Below are positions 36,138 to 46,848 of a stretch of DNA of 64,000 nucleotides, piece by piece. The stretch lies in the NCBI GenBank assembly GCA_018343915.1, contig JABRWF010000003.1:1984001-2048000 (forward strand), in the 5' to 3' direction. This stretch comes from Agroathelia rolfsii. Its lineage: Eukaryota; Basidiomycota; Agaricomycetes; Amylocorticiales; Amylocorticiaceae. Numbering within the stretch: position 1 is the first letter of the stretch; every line of letters begins with the position of its first letter. A program made the position numbers and the translations under genes. A model generated the notes under the pieces. That model searched no databases. It was not told the origin of the DNA and worked only from the letters and a program-made list of their open reading frames with translations.

Positions 36138-36631
36138 TCAGGTCGAAGCTGACACCTGATCCAGTCTTGTAGAGCCTTAGCTCCAAGATTGTGTAAGAAA
36201 CAAATCGCTTACAAGTCAGCACAAGCAAGGAAAAGATTTTGTAGATACAAGTACTATACCTTTCACTTGTGAGCCTTATTTGTCATCGAACTGTTAGCAG
36301 AAGCAATTGGGGACCTTAATTACGTCCTTTCAACCTGTTAAGGCATAGCTGCAAAAGTACCAGTACATTCCTGGGAAATTGTGGGCCGTTACCCGAAGGC
36401 GTTACTGCTGAGTTAGTCAGCTGCTTCTAGGGACTCCTCACAAGGGAGTATAACTGCTTTGACAAATAAGGAGCTTTTGTAGATAGTATCTTTACTACAC
36501 TACCAGAAGGCTGTCCGCTTGCAGCCTTAGGAAGAAGAAGACCAAAGGATTTATACAGTGTTGAGCTATAGCTCCACTATCACACATAGGATCGCCAATC
36601 ACTCCCCTCCTCTCCAACACTACATCCAATC
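36138..36631 (+). other. Leader of copy 3 with self-primer site
   Basis: After the LTR come TC and then AGGTCGAAGCT (36140-36150), complementary to the transcript start. The arms ATCAGGT (36137-36143) and ACCTGAT (36154-36160) could fold over this site. No TGG-type tRNA primer site is present. The rest of the leader is non-coding up to the gag start at 36632. Confidence 0.75.
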
Positions 36632-37918
36632 ATGTCTAGAGCCCCATCACGTCATGGAAAACGCAAAGAGGAAACAGAGGAAGGCGAACTTGAAGGAGTT
36701 GGGGGCACTTCAGGAGCCCCTGCAACCTTAGAGGGAGCTATTTCTCGGTTATCTCGGACTATGGAGCTTCTAGCTCTAGGTCAAGCGGATATCCTCAAAA
36801 TGATAGGTGGCATGCAGGATCAGCATGCAGATATGACACGCTTTGCTAGTGGACAAAAAATCCGCTTTACTACAAAGAAGTCCAAGACAGGAGAAGACAA
36901 GGAAATTGAGGAGTGGTATACTCCTAGTCCCCCCAAACCTAAAGAGGTTGGAACAAGGCCAGAGAAATATGATGGGGATGCACGCAAATTCCGGACCTTC
37001 TTCCGTGACTGGAAGCTATGGATGTCAGACAATGAAGAATTGTATGGAGACCCTCAGAGTGAGGCCAAGCAGTTCATTCGCTGTCTAACTGGATCTGCAG
37101 CAGACTGGGCAGCTCACTTCATTCCTGAAATTATAGAAGCTGAGAAGCCTGGAAACCCAGATTTTCGAATCACTGAATTGTATGAGGAGTTTGTCGCTGC
37201 ATATGGCAACTTTGACTACAAGGCAGATGCCCTAACAAAGATCCAGAACTTCCGGCAAGGGACACACTCTGTTAGGGACTATACAGCTCGGTTCACAGAG
37301 TTAGCACATACAGCAGAGCTAGAAAAAGGGGATATGCGTATTCGCTACTGTGCTGGACTGAACTGGCGGATTAGGAACCTAATGATAGGGTGGAAGGGAT
37401 CGATGGTAACCTTTCAGAGCGCCGTAGAAAATGCAGGAGAAGCAGAACGTGCACTTAAGGAGATGGGGGTTTGGAATCCAAAGTCTCAAAACCAAGGAAA
37501 AGGACCTTCCTCGATAAGCACCACAGTAGCAGCTACTACAAGCTCCAACCCAAGCCTAGGATCCATAAACCCAGGGATTCCTACCCCAGGAACTACCCCT
37601 ATGAGCCAGGTGCAATGCTTTAACTGCCAGCAGTTTGGCCATGTACAAGCAGATTGTACAAGTCCTAAAGTCAGAAGAGCGCCAGGAACTAGACCCTGGA
37701 AACAGGCCCCACCTCCTCGTCCAGCTAGGAATCCAGCTAGGGTTGCAGCATCCACTTCAAGCGCCCCTAGCGTACCTACTACTTTGACTACAACTCCAGT
37801 GCCTCAACAAGTAGCAGCAAGTACAACACCATCTATAGGGGACCTTATGACAAGATTTGAAGCATATGAGGAGCAAATTGCACAGATGCGCGACCAACTT
37901 GCATTAGCGGGTTTTTAA
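36632..37918 (+). CDS. Gag protein of chromovirus copy 3
   Basis: A complete 428-residue Gag, the structural protein that packages the element RNA into virus-like particles. The N-terminus is charged and low in complexity. A retrotransposon-gag capsid-type region (about residues 95-290) contains the EKYDGDARKF and TGSAADWAA stretches. A single CCHC zinc knuckle, CFNCQQFGHVQADC, lies at 329-342. The proline/threonine-rich tail ends in a short predicted coiled segment (EAYEEQIAQMRDQLALAGF). The start is the first ATG after the leader and is the one kept in copy 1 and in the LTR-B remnant at 32050. The stop TAA touches the frameshift heptamer. Confidence 0.93.
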   Translation: MSRAPSRHGKRKEETEEGELEGVGGTSGAPATLEGAISRLSRTMELLALGQADILKMIGGMQDQHADMTRFASGQKIRFTTKKSKTGEDKEIEEWYTPSPPKPKEVGTRPEKYDGDARKFRTFFRDWKLWMSDNEELYGDPQSEAKQFIRCLTGSAADWAAHFIPEIIEAEKPGNPDFRITELYEEFVAAYGNFDYKADALTKIQNFRQGTHSVRDYTARFTELAHTAELEKGDMRIRYCAGLNWRIRNLMIGWKGSMVTFQSAVENAGEAERALKEMGVWNPKSQNQGKGPSSISTTVAATTSSNPSLGSINPGIPTPGTTPMSQVQCFNCQQFGHVQADCTSPKVRRAPGTRPWKQAPPPRPARNPARVAASTSSAPSVPTTLTTTPVPQQVAASTTPSIGDLMTRFEAYEEQIAQMRDQLALAGF

Positions 37919-37952
37919 AAGGCTCCCAGGTTGAGGCCAAAACCCAGGAGCC
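37909..37952 (+). promoter_or_regulatory. Gag-pol -1 ribosomal frameshift signal
   Basis: The heptamer GGGTTTT (37909-37915) reads G_GGT_TTT in the gag frame and is followed at once by the stop TAA. After a 5-nt spacer a stem pairs GGCTCC (37921-37926) with GGAGCC (37947-37952), with an inner GGTT/AACC helix. The pol frame (-1) is open from here with no stop. Copy 1 keeps the stem. The LTR-H elements have the same heptamer at the same place. Confidence 0.75.
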
Positions 37953-40900
37953 AAAAGAACAGAGTACTGAATACTATGTACCATTTTCTGATGTTTCTTC
38001 TTTTTCTATTTCTGCTTCTATACTAGGGGTAAATACCCAACATTTACATGTACCTATGAAATTACGTGGACAGTCCTTTTCTATTGATACTCTTGCAATG
38101 ATTGATTCTGGCGCTTCTTCTACTTTTGTAAATAAACACTTTGTACATAAAAATCAAATCCCAAAAAAATTGCTTCCCCAACCAATTCCTTTGTACAATA
38201 TTGATAATTCCTCAAACAAAATTGGTAAAATTACAGAGTATATTACAGTTAGTTTGGTGACAGGAGGAGTAGAGCGAGAGATACATATGAGTGTAGTTGA
38301 TATTGGAGAGGAAGATGTTATCTTGGGGATAGACTGGCTAAGAGCAGAGAATCCTGAGATTGACTGGAAGGAGGCAACAGTGGAGTTGAGGAAGGAACAT
38401 ATACATGCTGCAAAGGTCTTGGATGCAGTGGAAATACCAACAGAGTACCTCCTATATAAACAAGTCTTTTCAAAAGAGGAGTCTACTAGGATGCCTACAC
38501 GGAAACCTTGGGATCACAAAATAATCCTAAAGGAAGGGGCATCTATAGGCAGATCTAAGGTATATCCACTCGCAGTCAAGGAAAGGAATTCTTTGGATGA
38601 ATACATTAGGGAAAATCTTGCCAAGGGTTATCTTAGAAAATCTGAAAGCCCTATGAGCTCCCCCTTTTTCTTTATTCCAAAGAAATCTGGAGTACTACGA
38701 CCAGTACAAGACTATCGCAAACTCAATGATATCACGGTGAAGGATAGTTACCCCCTCCCCCTTATTAGCACAATTATAGATAAGCTAAGTGGAAGTAAAA
38801 TCTTCACCAAGCTAGATCTTAGATGGGGATATAACAATGTCCGGATCCAAGAAGGAGATGAGTACAAAGCGGCTTTTGTGACGCCTCTAGGACTGTTTGA
38901 ACCTACAGTAATGACCTTTGGCTTAACAAATGCACCAGCCACATTTCAGCGCATGATGGATGAGATTCTAGCCGATTTGATTGCATTAGGAAAAGTCTTT
39001 GTTTACATTGATGATATTCTAATTGCATCAAACACTCAGAAGGAACACTCTGAGCTAGTCCTAGAAGTGCTGCGGCGCTTGAAAGAAAACGACTTGTATG
39101 TGAATGCAGAGAAATGTAAATTCAATGCAAACCAAGTCGAATTCCTAGGACTAATAATTGGTTATAATTCCATCCGCATGATGCCTGAAAAGGTGCAAGC
39201 TATTAAGGACTGGCCAATCCCTAAGACAGTCAAAGAAATTAGACAGTTTAGGGGATTAGCCAACTATTACCGTCGGTTTATAAAGGGGTTTGGTGACCTG
39301 TGCAAACCTCTGGATCGGTTAACAGGCAATGTAGCATGGCAATGGACTAAAGAGGAGCAAAACTCCTTTGATGCGCTAAGGAATGCATTTGTTTCTGCAC
39401 CAGTATTGGCAATGTTTGACCCAAAAAGAAAAACTAGGGTTGAAACAGACTCCTCCAACTTTGCCACTGGAGCAGTAATCTCTCAAATGCAGGACAATAG
39501 TAGCTGGCACCCTATCGCATATCTATCTCAATCTCTCAATCCAGCGGAGCGAAACTATGAGATCTGGGATAAGGAAATGCTAGCAATTATTAGAGCGCTC
39601 AAGGAGTGGAGGCACTATCTGATAGGAACAGAGGAACCATTTGAAATCTGGTCAGATCATAAAAACTTAGAATACTGGAAAACATCTAAGGATCTGACTA
39701 GACGACAAGCAAGATGGTCATTATTCCTATCTGAATACAACTTCCTCATTCACTACAAGAAAGGAAGTGATAATGGTAGAGCTGATGCCCTCTCCCGCCG
39801 CCCTGACTTCCATAAAGATGATGCAGAAGACAATAAGGCGCAAATTGTACTAAACCCACGCCTATTTCGTATCAATGCTGGAAGAAGGGGACATGTTACA
39901 GTTGAAGGAGAAAAAGGTCTTCTAACCCAGATCAGAAAAGCAAATCCAGAACCAGAAGTAGCAGAAGCTCTTCAGGTGCTAAAAGATCTAGGGTGTCAAG
40001 GCTCACGCTCTTGACTATCTAAACAACAGAGGTGACCCCTACTTACACCACAAACAGAACAATGTACCGCTACTAGGTCCCAAAGGTGTACTCCAAGTCT
40101 AGAAGACTTTCCACCAAAGGCTACTGTTGGCTAATGACTTGTTACTGCTTGCTTAGTAAAGAAGGGAGTGCTAAACACTCTGAGACGCTTAGATTCTTTC
40201 TTAGAGGGTAATAACCCTAAGTCACACTTTGCCCTGATTTATTAAGGGACTTGATATAGAGAGGAGGAGGCAGGCAATATAGCCTGTTCTATGGCTTGCT
40301 TAGGTCCTTATACAACCCCTAGGCTGACGAGGCACAAAGGGAGGGCAAGGGTGAGAGGGCTAGGACGATGAGCCTGAAGGCAAATGTATTAGTAAATAGT
40401 AAAGAGAGATGTACATGCTTATTTACTCACCTGAAGGCAAAAGGTCGAAGCTAAGGCCTTCAGGGAGTGTTACAGGGTCCTTATATAAGTTTCAGGGGTG
40501 GTCTGTGCACTTCTGAATGGTCTGTGCACAGAGACAGAAATAGAAAGGAATGCTAAACATAGTACAAATGGATGACTGAGCATGATGGTGCAATCATTGC
40601 ATCATCAGCTGATTGATCAAGAGTCTAGACTTGGAATGAACTAGAAGGGTCTAGACTCTGTTTACTAATAGGTACTGGTACAAAGGTATAATGATGGCCA
40701 GTCATATAACTAAGTACTCTGTAACCAATTGTCCTAGGCGGTCTATTATGAATAAATAATGTGTAGAAAGTCCAAGAAAAATCGTAAAAATACAAGAAAA
40801 ATACAGGAAAATAAAGAAAAATTAGGAGAGTCTGGGTGTACCCATGACATAGGGCCAGTAAAGCTCCGAAATGGAATTGAGGAGTGGAACCAAGAAGAAG

Positions 40901-42354
40901 GCCTAGTTCTATACCGGGGAAAGGTTTATGTACCAAAGGATACCCAACTGCGTGCAGAAATTATAAAGAAATTCCATGATGCGCCAGCTGCAGGACATCC
41001 AGGGAAACATAAAACCTTAGAACTAGTATCACGCAATTATTGGTGGCCAAGCATGACTAAATTCATTAATGAATATGTAACCACATGCCCCCAGTGTATT
41101 GCAAATAAGAGTTCACACCAACCACCCCCTGGTTTACTTCAACCACTGCCTGCTCCGCAGAAACCCTGGGAACATGTGACAGCTGATATGATTGTAAAAC
41201 TACCCAAGTCAGGAGAATTTGACTCTATCCTAGTGATTGTAGACAAACTCACAAAGATGTGTCACCTAATCCCAACTGTTGAAGCAGTGACTGCAGTAGA
41301 GGTAGCAGGATTATATCTAAAGCATGTGTTTAAACTCCATGGTGTTCCTAAGGTCTGGACTACAGATAGAGGCCCCCAATTTGCAAGCCAGGTTATGAAA
41401 GAGATTCATCGTAAATTAGGCATCAAAACAGCCTTGTCCACTGCTTATCATCCACAAAGTGATGGACAGACAGAAAGGCTAAATCAAGAAATTGAAACCT
41501 ATTTACGAATTTACTCTAACCAAAGGCAGACCAATTGGGCAGAAAACCTAGAGGTGGCAGAATTTGCATTAAACCAAAGACAGAGTATGGCAACAGGGTT
41601 TACACCCTTTGAACTCAACTATGGGTTTGTACCAGAAATGGAGATTCTCCCTCAGCCTCAGCCTAAGACCATAGGAGCACAAGACTGGTTAGGTAACCTA
41701 AAAGAGGTCCAACTGGAAGCTCAAGCAGCTCTAGCTAAAACAGCGGAAACTATGAAACAGTACTATGATCAGAAAAAGAAAAGTTTCCCCCAGTTAGAAC
41801 CAGGAGCTAGAGTATGGCTAGATGCACGAAATATCAAGTTTGCCAAACAACCAAGTAGGAAACTTAGCCCTAAAAAGTTAGGCCCCTATAAGGTAGTCAA
41901 AAGAATTGGGGAATTAAACTATGAAATTGATATCCCAAAAAATTGGCATGTGCACAATGTCTTCCATGTAAACCTTCTACAACCATACCAGGAAAGCGAG
42001 ATTCCAGGTAGAACCCCAGAAGAGCCACCACCAGTAGAGGTAGAAGGAGAAGAGGAATGGGAAGTGTCACGCATTAAGGATGCTCGACTACATGGAAGAT
42101 GGAAGAAACTCCAGTTCTTAGTAGAGTACAAGGGATATCCAGGAGAAGATAGCTGGGAATTTGCACAAGATATACATGCAAAAAGACTGATTACCCAGTT
42201 TTATCGAGAAAATCCAAGTGCTCCTAGAAGAATCTCAGCAACTACATTTGGTAGTCTTCCATTTAGGACAGTAGAGAACCTAATACAAGTAGAAAGATCT
42301 ATTACTGGCTCATGGTGCATTGGACATAGGCGGTTTCGGGGAAACGCCCCTTAG
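37916..42354 (+). pseudogene. Pol polyprotein of copy 3, broken by a solo LTR
   Basis: Pol is read in the -1 frame relative to gag. The first in-frame ATG is 38056, but the frame is open from the gag end, which supports frameshift expression. Order: aspartic protease (IDSGASSTF, Asp near 38104), RT with YIDD (near 39004), RNase H (DSSNFATGAV; WDKEMLAII), integrase zinc region, core with the D, D and E residues (TADM near 41177, TTDRGPQF near 41362, SDGQTERLNQE near 41467), a GPY/F-type module (LGPYKVVKRIG), and a chromodomain (YKGYPGEDSWE). A reverse LTR-A of 856 bp plus a 5-bp duplication splits it before integrase. The insertion is 861 bp, so the frame is kept, but stops lie inside it. Otherwise no lesion is visible. 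Confidence 0.9.
39994..40849 (-). repeat. Solo LTR-A inside pol of copy 3
   Basis: 856 bp in reverse orientation, target duplication TAGGG (39989-39993, 40850-40854). It is close to consensus, so recent. Its right end is open in the pol frame, giving an ORF from 40759 that runs from LTR into integrase. Confidence 0.93.
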
Positions 42355-42365
42355 AAAGGGGGTAA
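42353..42365 (+). other. Polypurine tract of copy 3
   Basis: AGAAAGGGGGTAA directly before the 3' LTR, overlapping the pol stop codon TAG (42352-42354). Second-strand primer site. Confidence 0.8.
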
Positions 42366-43221
42366 TGTCATGGGTACACCCAGACTCTCCTAATTTTTCT
42401 TTATTTTCCTGTATTTTTCTTGTATTTTTACGATTTTTCTTGGACTTTCTACAAATTATTTATTCATAATAGACCGCCTAGGACAATTGGTTACAGAGTA
42501 CTTAGTTATATGACCGGCCATCATTATACCTTTGTACCAGTACCTATTAGTAAACAGAGTCTAGACCCTTCTAGTTCATTCCAAGTCTAGACTCTTGATC
42601 AATCAGCTGATGATGCAATGATTGCACTATTATGCTCAGTCATCCATTTGTACTATGTTTAGTATTCCTTTCTATTTCTGTCTCTGTACACAGACCATTC
42701 AGAAGTGCACAGACCACCCCTGAAACTTATATAAGGACCCTGTAACACTTCCTGAAGGCCTTAGCTTCAACCTTTTGCCTTTAGGTGAGTAAATAAGCAT
42801 GTACATCTCTCTTTACTATTTACTAATATATTTGCCTTCAGGCTCATCGTCCTAGCCCTCTCACCCTTGCCCTCCCTTTGTGCCTCGTCAGCCTAGGGGT
42901 TGTATAAGGACCTAAGCAAGCTATAGAACAGGCTGTATTGCCTGCCTCCCCCTCTCTATATCAAGTCCCTTAATAAATCAGGGCAAAGTGTGACTTAGGG
43001 TTATTACCCTCTAAGAAAGAATCTAAGCGTCTCAGAGTGTTTAGCACTCCCTTCTTTACTAAGCAAGCAGTAACAAGTCATTAGCCAACAGTAGCCTTTG
43101 GTGGAAAGTCTTCTAGACTTGGAGTACACCTTTGGGACCTAGTAGCGGTACATTGTTCTGTTTGTGGTGTGAGTAGGGGTCACCTCTGTTGTTTAGATAG
43201 TCAAGAGCGTAAGCCTTGACA
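42366..43221 (+). repeat. 3' LTR (LTR-A) of copy 3
   Basis: 856 bp. It differs from the 5' LTR at about 13 positions, mostly C-to-T or G-to-A in this copy, including CG to CA in the primer segment. Confidence 0.93.
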
Positions 43222-43752
43222 AATCACTTCCAACTTCTTGTAGATCTAAGCCTATCTAACAAGATAACAACCCTGCACTTTTCTTCAATAAGTAAGTGTT
43301 TGGTTTAAACAAGGTTTACAGTAGTGCACACGTGCATTACATTCTATATTATAACCCTTTCATTAGACCAAAAATCAACTACAGGATATATTACAATGAT
43401 GTGCAAAGGTGCTATATCTTGGTCAGCCAGGAGGCAGCATACTACATCATTATCCAGTATAGAAGCAGAATATATGGCACTCACAGAAACAGCAAAACAA
43501 GTCTATTGGCTAAGAAAACTACTTAATGATATAGGTAAAGATATATCTGACCTAACAATAATCTATACAGATAATCAAGGTGCAATCAGTCTAGCAAATA
43601 ACCCTAAACATGGAGGAAGAGGAACAAAGCACATTAAAGTAAGATATCACTTCATTAGAGAAGCTATTCAAAATAAAGCTGCTAAACTAGAATACATCAA
43701 CACTAACCAACAATTAGTAGATATCTTAACCAAAGCCTTAGCTGAAACTAAG

Positions 43753-45473
43753 TGTCATGGGTTGATCCCATGATTATTTTGTTCCCCTAATTTTTCTCTA
43801 TTTTCTACTATTTTTCTTGACTTTTTATCTTTTGATTTGAGTGCATAGGCTTTATTTCTTTATTTTTGGTTTCTTATTGCATTGTTTATATGGTACTGTA
43901 CTTTATTTGGGTATACTTCTAAATCTTCTGATGTACATCATTGATTTGCTTCTCCCATCTTTGATGCTTCTTTCATCTTTGATTTCTTCCCATACTGTAC
44001 TTCTGTTCTAACTCCTCTGATCCTTTTTCTTTCCTTACTTCTATTTCCCTTGATGTGGAGTTAAGAACTATTCTTAGAGTACTTGTAAACAGTATATAGA
44101 GGCCTGCCCTTGAGACCTTTGCAATTCAGCTTGACCACCTTTTGCCCTCTATGTCACTCTCACTCACATCTGAAGTTCCTTCCCCCACTCTCTTTCTTGT
44201 GTGTTTTACCCCCCCCATCATCATCTTTATTGTTATACCTGGACCCCAAGGTTAAGGGGATATGCTGTGACTCCATGCTCTAAGGGAGTATAAAACTGAG
44301 TAAAGCTATGCATGTGTCACCAGGATGTGTGAACATGGTGTCATGGGTACACCTAGACTCCCCTAATCTTTCTTTATTTTCCTGTATTTTTCTTGTATTT
44401 TTACCATTTTTCTTGGACTTTCTACACATTATTTATTTATAATAGACAGCCTAGGACAATTGGTTACAGAGTACTTAGTTATATGACCAGCCATTATCAT
44501 ACCTTTATACTAGTACCTATTAGTAAACAGAGTCTAGACCCTTCTAGTTCCTTCCAAGTCTAGACTCTTGATCAATCAGCTGATGATGCAATGATTGCAC
44601 CATCATGCTCAGTCATCCATTTATACTATGTTTAGCATTTCTTTCTATTTCTGTCTCTATGCATAGACCATTCAGAAGTACACAGACCACCCCTGAAACT
44701 TATATAAGGACCCTGTAACACTCCCTAAAGGCCTTAGCTTTGACCTTCTACCTTCAGGTGAGTAAATAAGCATGTACATCTCTCTTTACCATTTACTAAT
44801 ATATCTGCCTTCAGGCTCATTGTCCTAGCCCTCTCACCCTTGCCCTCCCTTTGTGCCTCGTCAGCCTAAGGGTTGTATAAGGACCTAAGCAAGCCATAGA
44901 ATAGGCTATATTACCTGCCTCCCCCTCTCTATATCAAGTCCCTTAATAAATCAGGGCAAAGTGTGACTTAGGGTTGTTACCCTCTAAGAAAGAATCTAAG
45001 CATCTCAGAGTGTTTAGCACTCCCTTCTTTACTAAGCAAGCAGTAACAAGTCATTAGCCAACAGTAGCCTTTGGTGGAAAGTCTTCTAGACTTGGAGTAC
45101 ACCTTTGGGACCTAGTAGCGGTACATTGTTCTGTTTGTGGTGTAAGTAGGGGTCACCTCTGTTGTTTAGATAGTCAAGAGTGTGAGCCTTGACACATGGA
45201 CTCCTAGGATGAGGGAGTATAAAGAATTATGTCAAAGCTGAAGACAGCATATCCTACCTGGCAAAGGACTTTAAGAATACCAGTGATTGTATGTTGCATA
45301 GAAGCCTCTATGAAACAGTGGGAGACCTTGCCTCTAGGTCTTTAAACATGAGTTGCACCTCCCTACTGGGGGAGCTTAAAGATATTAGTTGTACCCCCCC
45401 CCTATTTGCTTCTAGCCCTTCTAGGCTAGGCATCTTAGGGTTATATTGGTTGAGTCATGAGTGTCCCATGACA
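43753..45473 (+). repeat. Solo LTR-C, split by a solo LTR-A
   Basis: TGTCATGGGTTG...CCCATGACA, about 860 bp without the insert, target duplication CTAAG (43748-43752, 45474-45478). The duplication shows it is a separate insertion and not the 3' LTR of the copia it follows. It starts with the hairpin TCATGGG-TTGAT-CCCATGA. Confidence 0.88.
44339..45194 (+). repeat. Solo LTR-A
   Basis: 856 bp in LTR-C, target duplication CATGG on both sides. Confidence 0.92.
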
Positions 45474-45579
45474 CTAAGCATAGCTATTTCACAAATCTTA
45501 CTGGATTAACTAATAATTTTAGATGGATCAAATCAAATAAATAACCTAATACACCAATAAAGCATTCATTAAGTAGGAG

Positions 45580-46470
45580 TGTTGAAAGATATGCATATTT
45601 CAATACATCCAATCTTTCTAAATATTCCAATGAATACTTCAATAAATCAGTTTATATCTCATCTATCACTATTATTTATTTCAAGAATTTACAACTATTA
45701 GTTGTGGAGATATAAAGCAATCATTCATTCACTTTATTCTGAATATTTCCAAAATATATTCATATTTCAATATTCATTTCTTAAAAATCATTTAAATATT
45801 CATTTTAAATATCTTTTGTTCAAACAATTCACTTTACTTACTAATACACAATTTTAATTATAAATCAGCTTATAAATCACACAAATAAATTAGTAATCAC
45901 CTTTAAAGATATTAGTAATATTTAAGATATATTACTAATATCACTTTCCTATTCATTCAAATATTCAATTTGCTTACAAATACTATACTTAGCTTATAGA
46001 GCGGATTTGTCAGCATAAACCTTACGCTCTTTGCTTACTAAGCAGATTACTTAAGCAAAAGACATTGCTTACAAATCCTTTAGAAATTAGAATATTTTGT
46101 AGTATATAAACCCTAGCTAAATCAGCTGTAAAATATAAGTTATTTCACTTAAAAATAATGAGTTAAATAGTCTACAAGACTAGCTCCTAGGGTACTAACT
46201 TTACCCTAGACTTACAAAGTCTACAAGACAAGATCAGAAGCCTTTCCCAAGGGAAATTAAGTAGGTAGTCTTAAAGAAACACTGGCTATTGTCTTATCTT
46301 AAGTATAGTATAGTTACTAATTGCTTCCCATCCTAGGAAACCTTGCTTAACTTTAGGAACATTACACAAGCCTGCACTTTTCTAATAAGTAAGTGTTTGC
46401 TTTATAACAGGTAACTTGTGAGCTAGCATATAGCCATACTATACAACCTAAGAACTATAATAGTTCAATA
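45580..46470 (+). repeat. LTR-D, 3' LTR of the copia remnant
   Basis: 891 bp, TGTTGAAAG...GTTCAATA (consensus end TTCAACA). It follows the copia polypurine tract. AT-rich and heavily mutated. Confidence 0.78.
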
Positions 46471-46848
46471 TAAGGGGGAGTGTTGTGACTGTACAGAATG
46501 CCCTAGTGGCTGTGCCAAAGACACAACAAGGGAAATTAGAGTGGAGCTCCAATATTCAGTAGGAGATTAAAATATAGTATATATACAAGGTAGTAATGTA
46601 TTTTAATAAAAAATGGTTTTTACACCTGAACCACCACCACCATATTGCACCCATACACATACCTAAGCCTCACCGCTTATTACCTCCACCTATGTAAGTC
46701 TAATACTGTATATATTAGCTAGTGTGTAGTGTAGTACATAAGTATAAGTATAATAGTGGTAGTACACCATATAATATAGTGTACAGTGTAGTGGTGGCCA
46801 GATGTACATGCTGCCGGTCTTAGGACTGGCACTATTCATTACTGTGGA
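46471..46848 (+). other. Possible start of another copia LTR, fragment
   Basis: TAAGGGGGAG followed by TGTTGTGAC (46482) looks like a polypurine tract and LTR start of a different copia family into which the previous element inserted. No matching copy exists in the window. The sequence ends in unrelated AT-rich DNA before the integrase fragment. Confidence 0.35.

Larger units (their letters stand above)
35282..43221 (+). mobile_element. Near-intact chromovirus, LTR-A family (copy 3)
   Basis: 7,940-bp Ty3/gypsy element: 856-bp LTRs, self-primer site, ~490-nt leader, intact gag, -1 frameshift signal, pol with protease, RT, RNase H, integrase and chromodomain, then a polypurine tract. The only lesion I see is a solo LTR-A in pol (39994-40849). 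The two LTRs differ at about 13 positions, mostly transitions. The left flank TCTAT and right flank AATCA do not match, so a flank was exchanged or lost after insertion. Sequence order fits the Tf1/sushi-like branch. Confidence 0.93.
43222..45579 (+). pseudogene. Ty1/copia RT-RNase H 3' remnant
   Basis: After ~100 bp of uncertain origin, an open frame (43324-43752) encodes the end of a copia polyprotein: the TTGYI start of RNase H, the SSIEAEYMAL and YTDNQGAI motifs and the terminal DILTKALAETK. The last residues continue after a nested solo LTR-C at 45479. The tract AAGTAGGAG (45571-45579) is the decayed polypurine tract before the LTR-D. Confidence 0.85.

Noticed and set aside
36138..36165. 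A tRNA-type primer site for the LTR-A elements
   Set aside because: No TGG start follows the LTR, while an exact 11-nt match to the transcript start is present at the Tf1 position.
43753..45473. LTR-C as the 3' LTR of the copia element that precedes it
   Set aside because: A CTAAG duplication flanks it, and the copia frame and purine tract continue after it, so it is a separate insertion.
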